Shown: positions 52,732 through 61,955 of the stretch, piece by piece
How the letters are laid out: each line of letters starts with the position of its first letter
Numbering within the stretch: the first letter of the stretch is position 1
Source of the DNA: Aneurinibacillus tyrosinisolvens
GTDB taxonomy: Bacteria; Bacillota; Bacilli; Aneurinibacillales; Aneurinibacillaceae
Assembly: GCF_001015055.1 (NCBI RefSeq)
Contig: NZ_BBWZ01000007.1
Location: 62,001-126,000, forward strand
Length of the DNA: 64,000 nucleotides
Direction of reading: 5' to 3'
Notes under the pieces: model-generated
Seen by the model: only the letters and a program-made list of their open reading frames with translations
What the model was told of the DNA's origin: nothing
Database searches by the model: none
Made by a program: the position numbers and the translations under genes

Positions 52732-53172
52732 ATGGCTAAAAAAGGATATATCCAGATGACGAATGGAGAAAAAATTGAATTTGAACTTTACCCTAATGAG
52801 GCTCCTGGCACAGTAGCTAACTTTGAGAAATTGGCTAATGAGGGCTTTTATAATGGCCTTAATTTCCACAGAGTCATCCCTGGTTTTGTATCACAGGGGG
52901 GATGCCCAAATGGAACCGGGACGGGTGGACCAGGCTACACAATCAAGTGTGAGACGCAAGGAAATCCTCATAAGCATGAGGCAGGTTCCCTGTCCATGGC
53001 ACACGCAGGAAAAGATACAGGCGGCAGCCAGTTCTTTATTGTCCATGAGCCGCAGCCCCATCTGAATGGCGTCCATACTGTCTTCGGTAAAGTTACCTCA
53101 GGCCTTGAGACTGCTAAGGCTATGCGAAATGGAGATAAAATGGAGAAAGTAGAAGTATTTGATGCAGAATAA
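52732..53172 (+). CDS. ppiB: Peptidyl-prolyl cis-trans isomerase (cyclophilin type)
   Basis: This 146-residue cyclophilin has [14 protein letters not shown] (catalytic Arg), [20 protein letters not shown] and [11 protein letters not shown], all typical active-site segments. ATG 52732 follows AAGGAG by 8 bases; the frame is open upstream but without a ribosome site. It is cytoplasmic (no signal peptide) and speeds Xaa-Pro isomerisation. In B. subtilis it also lies near lysA. A terminator follows at 53223. Confidence 0.95.
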   Translation: MAKKGYIQMTNGEKIEFELYPNEAPGTVANFEKLANEGFYNGLNFHRVIPGFVSQGGCPNGTGTGGPGYTIKCETQGNPHKHEAGSLSMAHAGKDTGGSQFFIVHEPQPHLNGVHTVFGKVTSGLETAKAMRNGDKMEKVEVFDAE

Positions 53173-53222
53173 GAAAGCTTAAGGTATTCGATACCTGAGC
53201 AATTGAATAAGCAAGGAGGTAA

Positions 53223-53252
53223 AGGGAGAGCTGTAAAAGGCTCTCTCTTTCT
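53223..53252 (+). terminator. Terminator after ppiB
   Basis: The segment agggagagc pairs with gctctctct around a 9-nt loop and is followed by ttctt. An upstream in-frame start of the next gene would lie within this hairpin, which argues against that start. Confidence 0.8.
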
Positions 53253-53364
53253 TATGTGCATATATTTATCTATCACAGGACAATCGCCGTGCCATATGGT
53301 AGCAAATGGCATAATGTATGTAAGGAACGAATTGGAAATAAATTTAGACAAGGAGATGGGGCAG

Positions 53365-54204
53365 GTGAAGATAGGGGACGTGGGAATTGAGAAGGTTTCA
53401 CGTTCGCCACTCGTATCGGTTATCATACCGGCAAAAAATGAATCGCGAACGATTGTGCAGGTCATCCGGGGAGCGAAAAGCATTTCGCCTGATATGACGG
53501 AAGTGATTGTCGTTTGTAACGGCACAACGGATAGAACAGCGGCTTTAGCAAGAAAGTCAGGGGCGAGGGTCCTTGTGATTGAAGAGGCAGTCGGCCTTGA
53601 TGTTGGGCGAGCCATCGGCGCGAAACATGCCAGGGGTGACATTCTGTTGTTTATTGACGCTGATTTTACTATCCCTGCTGCTTTATTGTGCAAATACGTG
53701 ACGGAGGTAAAGAGCGGCTCAGATCTTGTGCTAAATGGCTATTCAGGATCCCGGACGGAGACGACGATTCATTCAACGTCACAGGCAAAAAGGCTGTTAA
53801 ATAAAATGGCCGGCCGCCCCGATTTACAAGGGAGCTCGATGACAACGGTTCCCCATGCGATAAGCAGAAGGGCACTTGAAGTTATTGGATATGAATCGCT
53901 GGCCGTTCCCCCGCAGGCACAGGTAAAGGCGATCATTGCCGGACTTAAAATTGCAAGGACAGATACAATCAATGTAGCAAAATTAAATAAGAAGCGAGCG
54001 GCACGCAGAGAGGAAGTTACGAATCTTGTGCTTGGCGACCACTGCGAGGCGATTGCTTATTTACTTTCATCCCAGGGAAAGAGGGGAGGATTCACGGATT
54101 TTTTGCGAAAAAGGGACGTTTTATGCGCAGAACGTGAGGAAGAAACAACTGTTCATGCGGGGCAGGAGGCGATGAATGGTAATGGAAGGGCTGAAAAATC
54201 TTGA
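53365..54204 (+). CDS. Family 2 glycosyltransferase, first of a tandem pair
   Basis: This 279-residue GT-A glycosyltransferase has SVIIPAKNESRTI, VVCNGTTDRTA and LLFIDADFT (metal site). A distinctive family segment GLDVGRAIGAKHARGD recurs in the next protein, as do VPPQAQVKAIIAGLKI and LVLGDHCEAIAYL. I chose GTG 53365 because AGGAG is 9 bases upstream; the longer frame from 53203 would start inside a terminator. It overlaps the next gene by 29 bp. The acceptor is unknown; context suggests spore-surface polysaccharide. Confidence 0.82.
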   Translation: MKIGDVGIEKVSRSPLVSVIIPAKNESRTIVQVIRGAKSISPDMTEVIVVCNGTTDRTAALARKSGARVLVIEEAVGLDVGRAIGAKHARGDILLFIDADFTIPAALLCKYVTEVKSGSDLVLNGYSGSRTETTIHSTSQAKRLLNKMAGRPDLQGSSMTTVPHAISRRALEVIGYESLAVPPQAQVKAIIAGLKIARTDTINVAKLNKKRAARREEVTNLVLGDHCEAIAYLLSSQGKRGGFTDFLRKRDVLCAEREEETTVHAGQEAMNGNGRAEKS

Positions 54205-54958
54205 ACTTCTGCTGCAAAACTCACAAAAGCTTTCTATTATTGTATGCGCACGAAATGAAGAAGAAACAATAGGTCCACTGCTTACGAATTTATATGCTCT
54301 ATTTCCAAAAGAAATTATTGTCATTGAAAATGGCTCAACCGATAAGACAAAAGAAATCTGCCAGCAGCGGCATGTGAAATGTATCTCGTATTGTTTTACA
54401 TTAGGGCATGACGTTGGCCGGGCTATCGGCGCGCAAAAGGCGACCGGGGAAGTGCTGCTGTTTCTGGACGCCGATATTGCTTTTCAAGCAGAAGAACTCG
54501 CCCCCTTTATCACAGCATGCTATTCCGGGGCAGATATAGCGCTTAATAACCTGAACCTATTTTATACACGCTCTTCTATGATTGATTATGTGAGCATGGC
54601 CAAAGCTTTTCTAAACAGGGCACTTCTGCTGCCGCATCTGGGCTACTCTTCCCTTACGGCAATTCCTCACGCAATGAAGAAAGAAGCAGCAGAAGCCATC
54701 GGGTTTGAGCAGCTTTCCGTTCCCCCGAAAGCCCAGGCCATTGCTGCGCTGGAAGGATTAAAGATTGAGCATGGGGGCAGCGTAAATGTATTTAAAACAA
54801 ACAGGCGAAGGGACGTTCATTTTGGTGAAGTAAATGAAGTAGAAAATATGATACTGGGCGACCACCTCGAAGCTCTGGAATACGTTCAATCGATACGAGG
54901 GAGCCGTTCCTTGCTCACCGATACAATTAGAAAGAGAAGTTTCATTAATACGCTGTAG
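54176..54958 (+). CDS. Family 2 glycosyltransferase, second of a tandem pair
   Basis: This 260-residue paralogue of the preceding enzyme has LSIIVCARNEEETIGPL, IVIENGSTDKTKE and LLFLDADIA. It shares the unusual segments GHDVGRAIGAQKATGE, VPPKAQAIAALEGLKI and MILGDHLEALEYV. AGGAGG lies 6 bases before ATG 54176, which sits 29 bp inside the previous gene, so translation is coupled. The two probably arose by duplication and add consecutive or alternative sugars. Confidence 0.82.
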   Translation: MVMEGLKNLELLLQNSQKLSIIVCARNEEETIGPLLTNLYALFPKEIIVIENGSTDKTKEICQQRHVKCISYCFTLGHDVGRAIGAQKATGEVLLFLDADIAFQAEELAPFITACYSGADIALNNLNLFYTRSSMIDYVSMAKAFLNRALLLPHLGYSSLTAIPHAMKKEAAEAIGFEQLSVPPKAQAIAALEGLKIEHGGSVNVFKTNRRRDVHFGEVNEVENMILGDHLEALEYVQSIRGSRSLLTDTIRKRSFINTL

Positions 54959-55011
54959 AAAAAATGGGGGGACTTAAAAAATATAACAGGTAATAAAGGA
55001 AGGGACATAGG

Positions 55012-56307
55012 ATGTGCCTCATAAAAAAAGACGGTGAACATATGCCGCGCAGCAAGTCTGTAGCGGTTATTGGATTGGGATACGTAGGTCTTCCCCTTGC
55101 AGGCTTGTTTGTAAAAAAGGGCTGCTACGTAGTTGGAATTGACCTGGATGGCCGAAAGATTAAACGATTGAACGATAAAAAAAGCTATTTATCCGATCTG
55201 GAAGACCGGGAAATTGCTGCCCTAATGGAAAGCGGGCGATTTACCCCGACGACTGATTATGCTGCCGTTCAATCGGCAGGCAGTGTGATTATATGCGTGC
55301 CGACTCCTCTGCATGATAGAAAGCCTAACCTATCCTACATCGACTCCGCCATACAAAACATGCTCCCCCACCTGCAGTCAAACCAATTAATTATTTTGGA
55401 GAGTTCGACATATCCCGGAACAACAGAAGATTATGTGAAGCCTATTCTGGAAAACGGAACGTTTACAATAGGGGAAAATCTGTTTCTTGGCTATTCACCG
55501 GAGAGGGTGGACCCCGGAAATAAAGAAATGTCCATTGCGCAAATTCCCAAAATTATTAGTGGTGTAACAAGCATGTGCTTAAAACGAGTAGATGATTTGT
55601 ATAGCGCGGTATTTAAGGAAGTTGTCCAGGTGTCTTCACCCCGGGTGGCGGAGTTTTCAAAAATGATTGAAAACAGCCAGCGGTTGATTAACATTTCCTT
55701 TATAAATGAAGTGAATTTGCTTGCCAACAAGATGAAGGTCAACCTGTGGGAGGTTATTGAGGCGGCAAAGACAAAGCCGATGGGCTTCACTCCTTATTAT
55801 CCGAGTGCCGGTATAGGGGGGCACTGCATCCCTGTCGATCCGTTTTTTCTGTCGTGGGTAGGAATGCAGGAGGGAGTTCCCCTTACAATGATTCACCAGG
55901 CCGGCCTTATTAACGATATGATTCCCCATTTTATTGTCCATCGGGTAGCCGATCTTTTGTCTGCTAACAGTATCCCCGAACAGGGGGCAAACATCGGCGT
56001 TATCGGTCTTACGTACAAAAAAGATGTGAATGATATTCGGGAGTCGGCTTCGCTGAAAGTAATTGAACTGCTGCAGCACAGGAGAATGAAGGTGTCGATA
56101 CATGATCCTGTCTACTTGGAGGATGTCCGGCAGGGAACGGAACGCTTCTCATTAACTGCAAAGGAATTAGGCGGATTTGATATCACCCTCATTCTTGTTG
56201 ATCATTCCTTCGTAGATTGGAAGCAGGTTGTCAAGCATAGCCGCCGTGTCATTGATACGCGTAATGCAACGAAGCATTTATCGGATGCTCGCATCGTTCG
56301 TATTTAA
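55012..56307 (+). CDS. UDP-sugar 6-dehydrogenase (WbpA/Ugd family)
   Basis: This 431-residue NAD-dependent enzyme oxidises a UDP-hexose C6 to the uronic acid. The Rossmann motif VIGLGYVGLPLAG is at residues ~14-27. The middle domain holds FSKMIENSQRLINISFINEV, and the catalytic Cys272 is in GGHCIPVDP. The C-terminal UDP-binding domain has GLTYKKDVNDIRESAS. Length and the FINEVNLLANKM region fit UDP-N-acetylhexosamine dehydrogenases (WbpA-like) rather than short UDP-glucose dehydrogenases, and the aminotransferase and Gfo/Idh genes nearby support this. ATG 55012 follows AGGAAGGGA. Confidence 0.85.
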   Translation: MCLIKKDGEHMPRSKSVAVIGLGYVGLPLAGLFVKKGCYVVGIDLDGRKIKRLNDKKSYLSDLEDREIAALMESGRFTPTTDYAAVQSAGSVIICVPTPLHDRKPNLSYIDSAIQNMLPHLQSNQLIILESSTYPGTTEDYVKPILENGTFTIGENLFLGYSPERVDPGNKEMSIAQIPKIISGVTSMCLKRVDDLYSAVFKEVVQVSSPRVAEFSKMIENSQRLINISFINEVNLLANKMKVNLWEVIEAAKTKPMGFTPYYPSAGIGGHCIPVDPFFLSWVGMQEGVPLTMIHQAGLINDMIPHFIVHRVADLLSANSIPEQGANIGVIGLTYKKDVNDIRESASLKVIELLQHRRMKVSIHDPVYLEDVRQGTERFSLTAKELGGFDITLILVDHSFVDWKQVVKHSRRVIDTRNATKHLSDARIVRI

Positions 56308-56328
56308 CCGGATAGGTGGGGGGAAACA

Positions 56329-57330
56329 ATGAAAGGGTGCAAAATCTTTTTTTTAGACCACCGCTCTAACTATATTAATAGTTTGGGTGACGCGCTGGGT
56401 CAGCTGGGCCATCAGATTTTTTTTCAATCATCATGGCGAATAGAGGAGATAGAGCAAGGGATTTCTCATTTTAAACCGGATATTTTAATTACCGCAGGAT
56501 GTGACAGCCCGCTTTACGTTCCTTCCATCGATTCACTTCCGGATATCTGTCGGAAATATGGCGTGTTTCATTTGTACTGGGCAACGGAAGACAAAATTCA
56601 CCACGAAAGATGGTCTCTTCCTTTTGTCCGGAGGGTTCAACCAGATTACGTATGGACGATTCATCCTGAATGTACCGAAAGCTATCAGGCAATTAACATT
56701 CCTGCCAGCTATTTAAACTTCTGCTTCAATCCCCGCCTTTTTCCGGCAAAATCTCCTTCCAACGATGAATATTATGACATCTCCTTTATTGGTACGACTC
56801 ATCTTAGCGAAAAGACATACCGGTACGACAGCTTGCGCCAACTGCTTATCCCCCTTGTGAAATCGAATATCCGAACAGATATATGGGGATACGGCTGGGA
56901 AGAGGAACAAGACGTTATCGCCCGGCACTTTGAAGTTGAGATTCCGCAGGAATGGATACATGGCTTTCTCCCCTACAAAAATACGGCAGAAATTTACCAT
57001 AAGTCAAAAATGATCCTGGGTGTGCAGAATGCACTGGATCAGGTTACGCAGCGAACGTTTGAAATTCTCGGTGCAGGGGGATTCATGATTGCGAGCAAAA
57101 CACCCGAGCTGTGCCGCCTGTTTTCAGATGGCATAGACATTGTGTTATCAGGTGGTCCGGAAGAGACAATCGAGCTTGTTTCGCATTATTTAGCACAGCC
57201 GGAAAAAAGGCAGGAAATCGGCGAAAGGGCCCGGGAAAAAGTGCTTCAAAATTATACGTATGATCGTCAACTAAAGAAAATATGGCCGGAACTGGAGAAG
57301 GCTATTTTAAAAAAGAAGGTGAGTTTCTAA
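56329..57330 (+). CDS. CgeB-family glycosyltransferase (spore maturation type)
   Basis: This protein of 333 residues matches the CgeB/YkvP-like glycosyltransferase family. The N-terminal half has FFLDHRSNYINSLGDALGQLG and HLYWATEDKIHHERW; the C-terminal half has DISFIGTTHLSEKTYR, HGFLPYKNTAEIYHKSK and RTFEILGAGGFMIAS, the usual GT-B donor-site region. CgeB is a late spore-surface protein in B. subtilis, so this member points to spore coat or crust glycosylation. It follows the dehydrogenase by 21 bp and precedes the aminotransferase without a gap. Confidence 0.83.
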   Translation: MKGCKIFFLDHRSNYINSLGDALGQLGHQIFFQSSWRIEEIEQGISHFKPDILITAGCDSPLYVPSIDSLPDICRKYGVFHLYWATEDKIHHERWSLPFVRRVQPDYVWTIHPECTESYQAINIPASYLNFCFNPRLFPAKSPSNDEYYDISFIGTTHLSEKTYRYDSLRQLLIPLVKSNIRTDIWGYGWEEEQDVIARHFEVEIPQEWIHGFLPYKNTAEIYHKSKMILGVQNALDQVTQRTFEILGAGGFMIASKTPELCRLFSDGIDIVLSGGPEETIELVSHYLAQPEKRQEIGERAREKVLQNYTYDRQLKKIWPELEKAILKKKVSF

Positions 57331-58434
57331 ATGATTCCGTTGGTTCATTTGCAAAGGCAATTTCAATCAATAAAAGCTGACATCGTACGGGAGATGGAAA
57401 ATGTAATTACAAACGGCCGCTATATACTTGGACCTAAAGTAGCCGAATTGGAAGAAAAGATTGCCCATAGGTTAGGTGTCAGTGAGGTTGTTTCCGTAGC
57501 GAATGGCACAGATGCGCTTGTTCTCACGCTCGAAGCCTATGGAATTGGAGCGGGTGACGAAGTGATTACCACGCCCTTTACCTTTTTTGCTACAGCAGAA
57601 GCGATTTCGCGGGTAGGGGCTACTCCTGTTTTTGTGGATATTAATCCTGACACGTACAATATTGACGTAAGCAAAATAGAAGAGAGGATCACAGCTATAA
57701 CAAAGGCGATCCTTCCTGTCCATCTTTTCGGCCAGCCGGCTGATATGGATGAAATCAATCAGATCGCGCGCAAGCATGGCCTTCGCGTCATTGAAGACGC
57801 GTGCCAGGCTTTTGGCGCTGCATATAAAGAGCGCCCGGTTGGAAGCCTGGCAGACGCTGCATGTTTCTCCTTTTTCCCTACGAAAAACTTAGGGACCATG
57901 GGAGATGGCGGAATGATTACGACATCAGACGGAGAGCTCGCCGCAAGGATTCGTAAACTCCGCCACCATGGCAGCACAAAAAAATACTACCATGATTCTA
58001 TCGGGTCCAATAGCCGTTTAGATGAATTGCATGCCGCTATACTGCTGCTCTGTTTACAAAAAATAGACAGCTGGAATGAAAAAAGAAGAGAGTTAGCTGA
58101 AAGGTACCATCAAAAGCTGCACAATCTATCCTTTCTGCACATTGCCCCCGCAGAACGGGATCGGACACACATTTACCATCTTTTCTGTGTTGAGAGTTCC
58201 AGGCGGGACGAAGCAATCAAATGGCTGACCCGCCACCAGATTCAGAGCGGTGTTTATTATCCGTGCCCGCTTCACCTTCAAGAAGTGTATTCCAATCTCT
58301 CGTATAAGCCGGGTGATTTTCCTGTAACAGAGAGAATGTCTGAGCGGCTCTTGGCGCTGCCGATGAGTCCTTTCCTGCTGGAAGGTGAACAGGATTATAT
58401 TATCGAGACGCTGCGCCGTTTTGGGGGTGAGTAG
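57331..58434 (+). CDS. DegT/DnrJ/EryC1 sugar-nucleotide aminotransferase (WbpE-like)
   Basis: This 367-residue PLP enzyme aminates keto-sugar nucleotides. The PLP-Lys185 is in FFPTKNLGTMGDGG. Preceding family motifs are NGTDALVLTLEA, EVITTPFTFFATAEA and EDACQAFGA. C-terminal RLDELHAAIL and GVYYPCPLHLQ are typical of the 3-amino-sugar branch (WbpE, QdtB types). With the 6-dehydrogenase and the Gfo/Idh oxidoreductase it fits conversion of UDP-GlcNAcA to a 3-amino uronic acid. AAGAAGGTGAG precedes ATG. Confidence 0.85.
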   Translation: MIPLVHLQRQFQSIKADIVREMENVITNGRYILGPKVAELEEKIAHRLGVSEVVSVANGTDALVLTLEAYGIGAGDEVITTPFTFFATAEAISRVGATPVFVDINPDTYNIDVSKIEERITAITKAILPVHLFGQPADMDEINQIARKHGLRVIEDACQAFGAAYKERPVGSLADAACFSFFPTKNLGTMGDGGMITTSDGELAARIRKLRHHGSTKKYYHDSIGSNSRLDELHAAILLLCLQKIDSWNEKRRELAERYHQKLHNLSFLHIAPAERDRTHIYHLFCVESSRRDEAIKWLTRHQIQSGVYYPCPLHLQEVYSNLSYKPGDFPVTERMSERLLALPMSPFLLEGEQDYIIETLRRFGGE

Positions 58435-58436
58435 AA

Positions 58437-59519
58437 ATGGCTGTGCGTTTTGGACTGATTGGATGCGGAAGAATTGCCGAACGGCATATCCGAACGTTAT
58501 CCCGGTGCCAGGGAGCGGAACTTATTGCTGTTAGTGATATTCAGGAAGAGAGAATGAATGAGGCGGAGCATTTATACAGCACGCTTACGAGTGAAAGTAA
58601 ACCCATTCACAAATACGCAGATTACAGCAAATTGCTTCTCAATCCAGATATTGACGTGATTGTCATTTCAACGCTGTCCGGCCTTCACGCATCCATTACG
58701 AAACAGGCGCTTCTCATGAATAAGCATATCGTGCTGGAGAAGCCAATCGCGCTTTCATTGAAAGATGCGAACGATATTATCGAACTTGCACAGGATAACG
58801 GACGGCATGTTCTAGTATGCCAGCAGCTTCGCTACCGGCCCATTATGTGTGAAATCAAACAGCTAGTGGACAGCGGAGCAATAGGAAAAATATATCTGGG
58901 TGTTGTTACCATGCGGATCCAGCGCTCCCCCGAGTATTATTCAGCTGCCCCCTGGAGGGGGAGTTGGGCAGAAGACGGTGGAATGCTCATCAACCAGGGG
59001 ATTCATTTTATTGATTTATTGCAATGGTTTTTAGGGGATGTGCAGCAAATTTATGGAGAGATGACCAGGGGAGCACTTCCCAAGCAGACGGAGGATGTGG
59101 CACTCGGCATTCTTACCTTTAAAAACAAAGCCAAAGGGGTTATTGAAGCAAATTCGATTACGTACCCGAAAAATCTGGATAACGCCATTTCCCTGTTTGG
59201 GGAAAAGGGCACCATTTCCATTGGCGGAGCTTCCTTTGATAAAATCTACCGCTGGTCTATCGCGGATCATCCGGAAACAGAAGAGAGCTTAGAGCAGCTT
59301 TTGCAAAACCGGGATGAGCATTACTATATGTATGAAGATTTACTTCACGTTCTCGCAAAGAAGAAGAAACACGTCCTTGTTGATGCCAATGAGGGTAAGC
59401 GGGCCATTGAAACGATTTTTGGCTTATACCAATCAGCCATTACACGTCAGCCTGTACCACTGCCCCTTCCCTCGTTTTCAACGAGTAATATGGCAGGGGA
59501 AACAGGGTGGTTTTTATGA
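58437..59519 (+). CDS. Gfo/Idh/MocA-family oxidoreductase (WbpB-like)
   Basis: This 360-residue protein has an N-terminal Rossmann domain (FGLIGCGRIAERHIRTLSRC) with the family dinucleotide motif. EKPIALSLKDAN (catalytic Lys-Pro segment) follows, and the C-terminal domain includes DGGMLINQGIHFIDLLQWF with the conserved His. It is the same family as WbpB, the UDP-GlcNAcA 3-dehydrogenase that supplies the keto sugar to WbpE. The gene starts 2 bp after the aminotransferase and overlaps the next start codon (ATGA). Confidence 0.85.
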   Translation: MAVRFGLIGCGRIAERHIRTLSRCQGAELIAVSDIQEERMNEAEHLYSTLTSESKPIHKYADYSKLLLNPDIDVIVISTLSGLHASITKQALLMNKHIVLEKPIALSLKDANDIIELAQDNGRHVLVCQQLRYRPIMCEIKQLVDSGAIGKIYLGVVTMRIQRSPEYYSAAPWRGSWAEDGGMLINQGIHFIDLLQWFLGDVQQIYGEMTRGALPKQTEDVALGILTFKNKAKGVIEANSITYPKNLDNAISLFGEKGTISIGGASFDKIYRWSIADHPETEESLEQLLQNRDEHYYMYEDLLHVLAKKKKHVLVDANEGKRAIETIFGLYQSAITRQPVPLPLPSFSTSNMAGETGWFL

Positions 59520-60466
59520 AATATGGCAATGTACTTGTTACAGGCGGCGCTGGATTCCTTGGTTCCCAACTGCTGCAAAGGCTTGTGACTAAAGCGAAGC
59601 ACGTGTACGTAATTGACGATCTTTCCACAGGTAATCGGGCATCGTTGCCTAAAGCCGCTAATCTTACGTTTTACGAAGATAGCATCACGAATGAAAAGCT
59701 GCTTGAGACAGTGCTTCCTAAAGTAGAATGGATTTTCCATCTGGCCTGCCGTAACCTTGTTTTATCAGCACAAGACTTACGGTCAGATTTAGATGTGAAC
59801 TTGCTTGGCGGCTTTTTGCTGCTGCAAAAAGCGAAAGACTATTGCCCGAATTTAAAACGATTTGTTTACACCTCTACCGCTTCCGTATACGGTAATGCTT
59901 CGACAATCCCAACGCCTGAATCCTATTACCGCATTACCCTCCCTTATTCAGCAAGCAAGTTTTCCGCCGAACATTACTGCCAGGTGTTTTATCATATGTA
60001 TAACCTGCCTGTCACCATCCTTCGCTTCTCCAACGTATATGGTCCTGGCCAGCTTTCATCCAATCCATACTGCGGTGTTATCGCTAAGTTCTTTGAAGCG
60101 ATTATGTCCGGTGATCCTATCATTATTTATGATGACGGGACACAGACAAGAGATTTTACGTTTGTTGAAGATGCTATCGATGCTGTCATTGCGGCCAGCA
60201 CACATCCAACAACAGTGGGGAAAGTTTACAACATAGGTACAGGCACAGAAACGAGGATAAACCAGTTAGCCGATACAGTTATACAGATTATGGGGTATAA
60301 AGCATATCCAACACGTTTCCTTCCAGGGAGAGAAGTGGATAAAGTCTACCGGCGTGCAGTAGACCCAACCGCGCTTCAAACAGATATAGCATGGTCTGCC
60401 CGTTATTCTATCCAGGAAGGAATTGCCAAGACGTATCATTGGCTTAAAGGAGGGGGGAGTGTGTGA
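59516..60466 (+). CDS. NAD-dependent nucleotide-sugar epimerase/dehydratase
   Basis: This 316-residue short-chain dehydrogenase (extended type) has VLVTGGAGFLGSQLLQRL at the NAD site, the catalytic YxxxK in PYSASKFSAEHY, TSTASVYGNAS with the catalytic Ser/Thr, and FSNVYGPGQ. It resembles GalE/UDP-GlcNAc 4-epimerases and dTDP-glucose 4,6-dehydratase relatives; the exact reaction is not determinable. ATG 59516 overlaps the previous stop (ATGA), and its own stop overlaps the next start (GTGTGA). An upstream in-frame GTG (59507) is less likely. Confidence 0.85.
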   Translation: MKYGNVLVTGGAGFLGSQLLQRLVTKAKHVYVIDDLSTGNRASLPKAANLTFYEDSITNEKLLETVLPKVEWIFHLACRNLVLSAQDLRSDLDVNLLGGFLLLQKAKDYCPNLKRFVYTSTASVYGNASTIPTPESYYRITLPYSASKFSAEHYCQVFYHMYNLPVTILRFSNVYGPGQLSSNPYCGVIAKFFEAIMSGDPIIIYDDGTQTRDFTFVEDAIDAVIAASTHPTTVGKVYNIGTGTETRINQLADTVIQIMGYKAYPTRFLPGREVDKVYRRAVDPTALQTDIAWSARYSIQEGIAKTYHWLKGGGSV

Positions 60467-61452
60467 AGATTTTCCATGGAATTATTGAAATTGCAGGGCA
60501 GATGGGGATCTTGAGCGGTGAGCTAAAAAGAAGGGGACATATTGCCGTTGGGTATAACACCTTCCATTCTTATTTAGGCTACCGGGATCACTTGATTAAC
60601 ACAAATGTCATAGAAATCGAAAACACGTATCACCACCTCATCAACTTCTTTGATTTATTTCATTTTCACTATGCAAGTTCTATGATACCTGATTTTTCTG
60701 ACCTCGCATTAATTAAAGACAAAGGAAAAAAAATGATCATGCACCACTGGGGTAACGATGTTCGATTTCATGAACAGGCACGAATAAACAACCCTTATGC
60801 ATATACCGGGGATTCCCCGCCCAATGAGGTTATGGATAGGAAGCTGTCAAAGATTAGCCAATATATTGATGAAGCCATTGTACAGGATTACGAAGTGCTT
60901 GCTTATGTAAAACCGTATTACAAAAAGGTTCATATTCTTCCGATCGCTATCGATTTAAAGCGATTCACCCCCTTATTTCCATCTACAATGCAAGAAAAAC
61001 CGCTTATTGTTCACGCACCTACCAACCCGGCTTTTAAGGGAACTGCCCACATTGAAAGAGTAATTGAAAAGCTTCGTGCCACGCATGATTTTGAGTATCG
61101 CCGTATCGAAAAAATGAATCATGAGCAGGCAGTTATGCTGTACAAAGAGGCCGATATTATTGTTGACCAAATCCTCTGCGGATCGTATGGGCTGCTTAAC
61201 GTCGAATCAATGGCTCTCGGTAAGCCTGTTGTCGCTTATATTCGCCCGGATCTTATTCCATCATTTCCATCAGAGCTGCCTGTCATTAATGCAAATCCGG
61301 ATACGATCTATGAGCAGATAAAAATGCTGCTCGATAATCCTGAACTCCGATATGAAAGGGGGGTTGCAGGACGAATATACGCAGAAAAATATCACGCCAT
61401 TGATGTAATAGGCGATAAGCTGCTTGCCATTTATTCTGAATTACAACGGTAG
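60463..61452 (+). CDS. GT-B glycosyltransferase, first copy of a pair
   Basis: This 329-residue protein has a GT-B (family 4-like) layout. The N-terminus IFHGIIEIAGQMGILSGEL recurs in the glycosyltransferase at 63150, as do MHHWGNDVR, VQDYEV, HAPTNPAFKGTAH and DQILCGSYGLLNVESMALGK. The last contains the Glu of the donor-binding E-x7-E-type region. It starts at GTG 60463 behind AGGAGGGGGG, overlapping the epimerase stop. The acceptor is unknown. Pairing with a close paralogue 1.7 kb away suggests a repeated or alternating sugar linkage. Confidence 0.82.
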   Translation: MKIFHGIIEIAGQMGILSGELKRRGHIAVGYNTFHSYLGYRDHLINTNVIEIENTYHHLINFFDLFHFHYASSMIPDFSDLALIKDKGKKMIMHHWGNDVRFHEQARINNPYAYTGDSPPNEVMDRKLSKISQYIDEAIVQDYEVLAYVKPYYKKVHILPIAIDLKRFTPLFPSTMQEKPLIVHAPTNPAFKGTAHIERVIEKLRATHDFEYRRIEKMNHEQAVMLYKEADIIVDQILCGSYGLLNVESMALGKPVVAYIRPDLIPSFPSELPVINANPDTIYEQIKMLLDNPELRYERGVAGRIYAEKYHAIDVIGDKLLAIYSELQR

Positions 61453-61466
61453 AGGAGGGGACATCG

Positions 61467-61886
61467 GTGTTACCTTTTGAAAAAAGTATGTTTTTTATCC
61501 CGAATCGATTGTACACCAGCAGGGATGAGATGTATGTATCGTTTAATATTGCGGACATACCAACGGATATGCAGATAACAGCAATGGTGCTGCATGTACC
61601 TATCCCGGATGCTGCCTTTTTTTCTCAAATAACGTTGCAGGAAATTACAGCCGGATGGGATGAGGGGTTGATGCGAATAGGATATAGACCGCCTCTGGCC
61701 GCTGTAATTGAACCGACAGAACCGATACGTTCCGGTGAAGACGCAACGTTTGATATAAAAGAGCTTGAATATGACTGGCGGTTTAGAAGCCTGGAAAACC
61801 ATGGAGTATATGTGAAGTTTTCTAATGCGGAAGGCACGGTGTGCAGCGAAGAAAACCCGCCTTATCTTCTTATCACAACAACATAA
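61467..61886 (+). CDS. Small DNRLRE-like beta-sandwich protein
   Basis: This 139-residue protein has the strand pattern of the DNRLRE domain, a beta-sandwich common in secreted bacterial proteins: SRDEMYVSFNIADIP, an LHVPIP strand, ITAGWDEGLM, then DATFDIKELEYDWRF and a terminal NPPYLLITT. There is no signal peptide. The gene starts at GTG 61467 behind GAGGAGGG, 15 bp after the glycosyltransferase. It is a candidate structural or carrier protein of the glycan layer; the assignment rests on pattern only. Confidence 0.55.
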   Translation: MLPFEKSMFFIPNRLYTSRDEMYVSFNIADIPTDMQITAMVLHVPIPDAAFFSQITLQEITAGWDEGLMRIGYRPPLAAVIEPTEPIRSGEDATFDIKELEYDWRFRSLENHGVYVKFSNAEGTVCSEENPPYLLITTT

Positions 61887-61891
61887 AGATG

Positions 61892-61926
61892 AAAAAAGGC
61901 CCTGTTTCTTACCGAAACAGGGCCTT
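61892..61926 (-). terminator. Terminator of the DUF4855 gene
   Basis: The segment aaggccctgtttc pairs perfectly with gaaacagggcctt around a 5-nt loop. The T-run is on the minus strand; the plus-strand side lacks one, so the plus-strand operon may be only partly terminated here. Confidence 0.88.
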
Positions 61927-61955
61927 GACGTGGTGTCCATTTTTTCTTCTCTTAT

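Noticed and set aside
53203..53364. Upstream start of the first GT2 gene (54 extra codons)
   Set aside because: It would begin next to a terminator hairpin and include sequence unlike the family; GTG 53365 has a good ribosome site.
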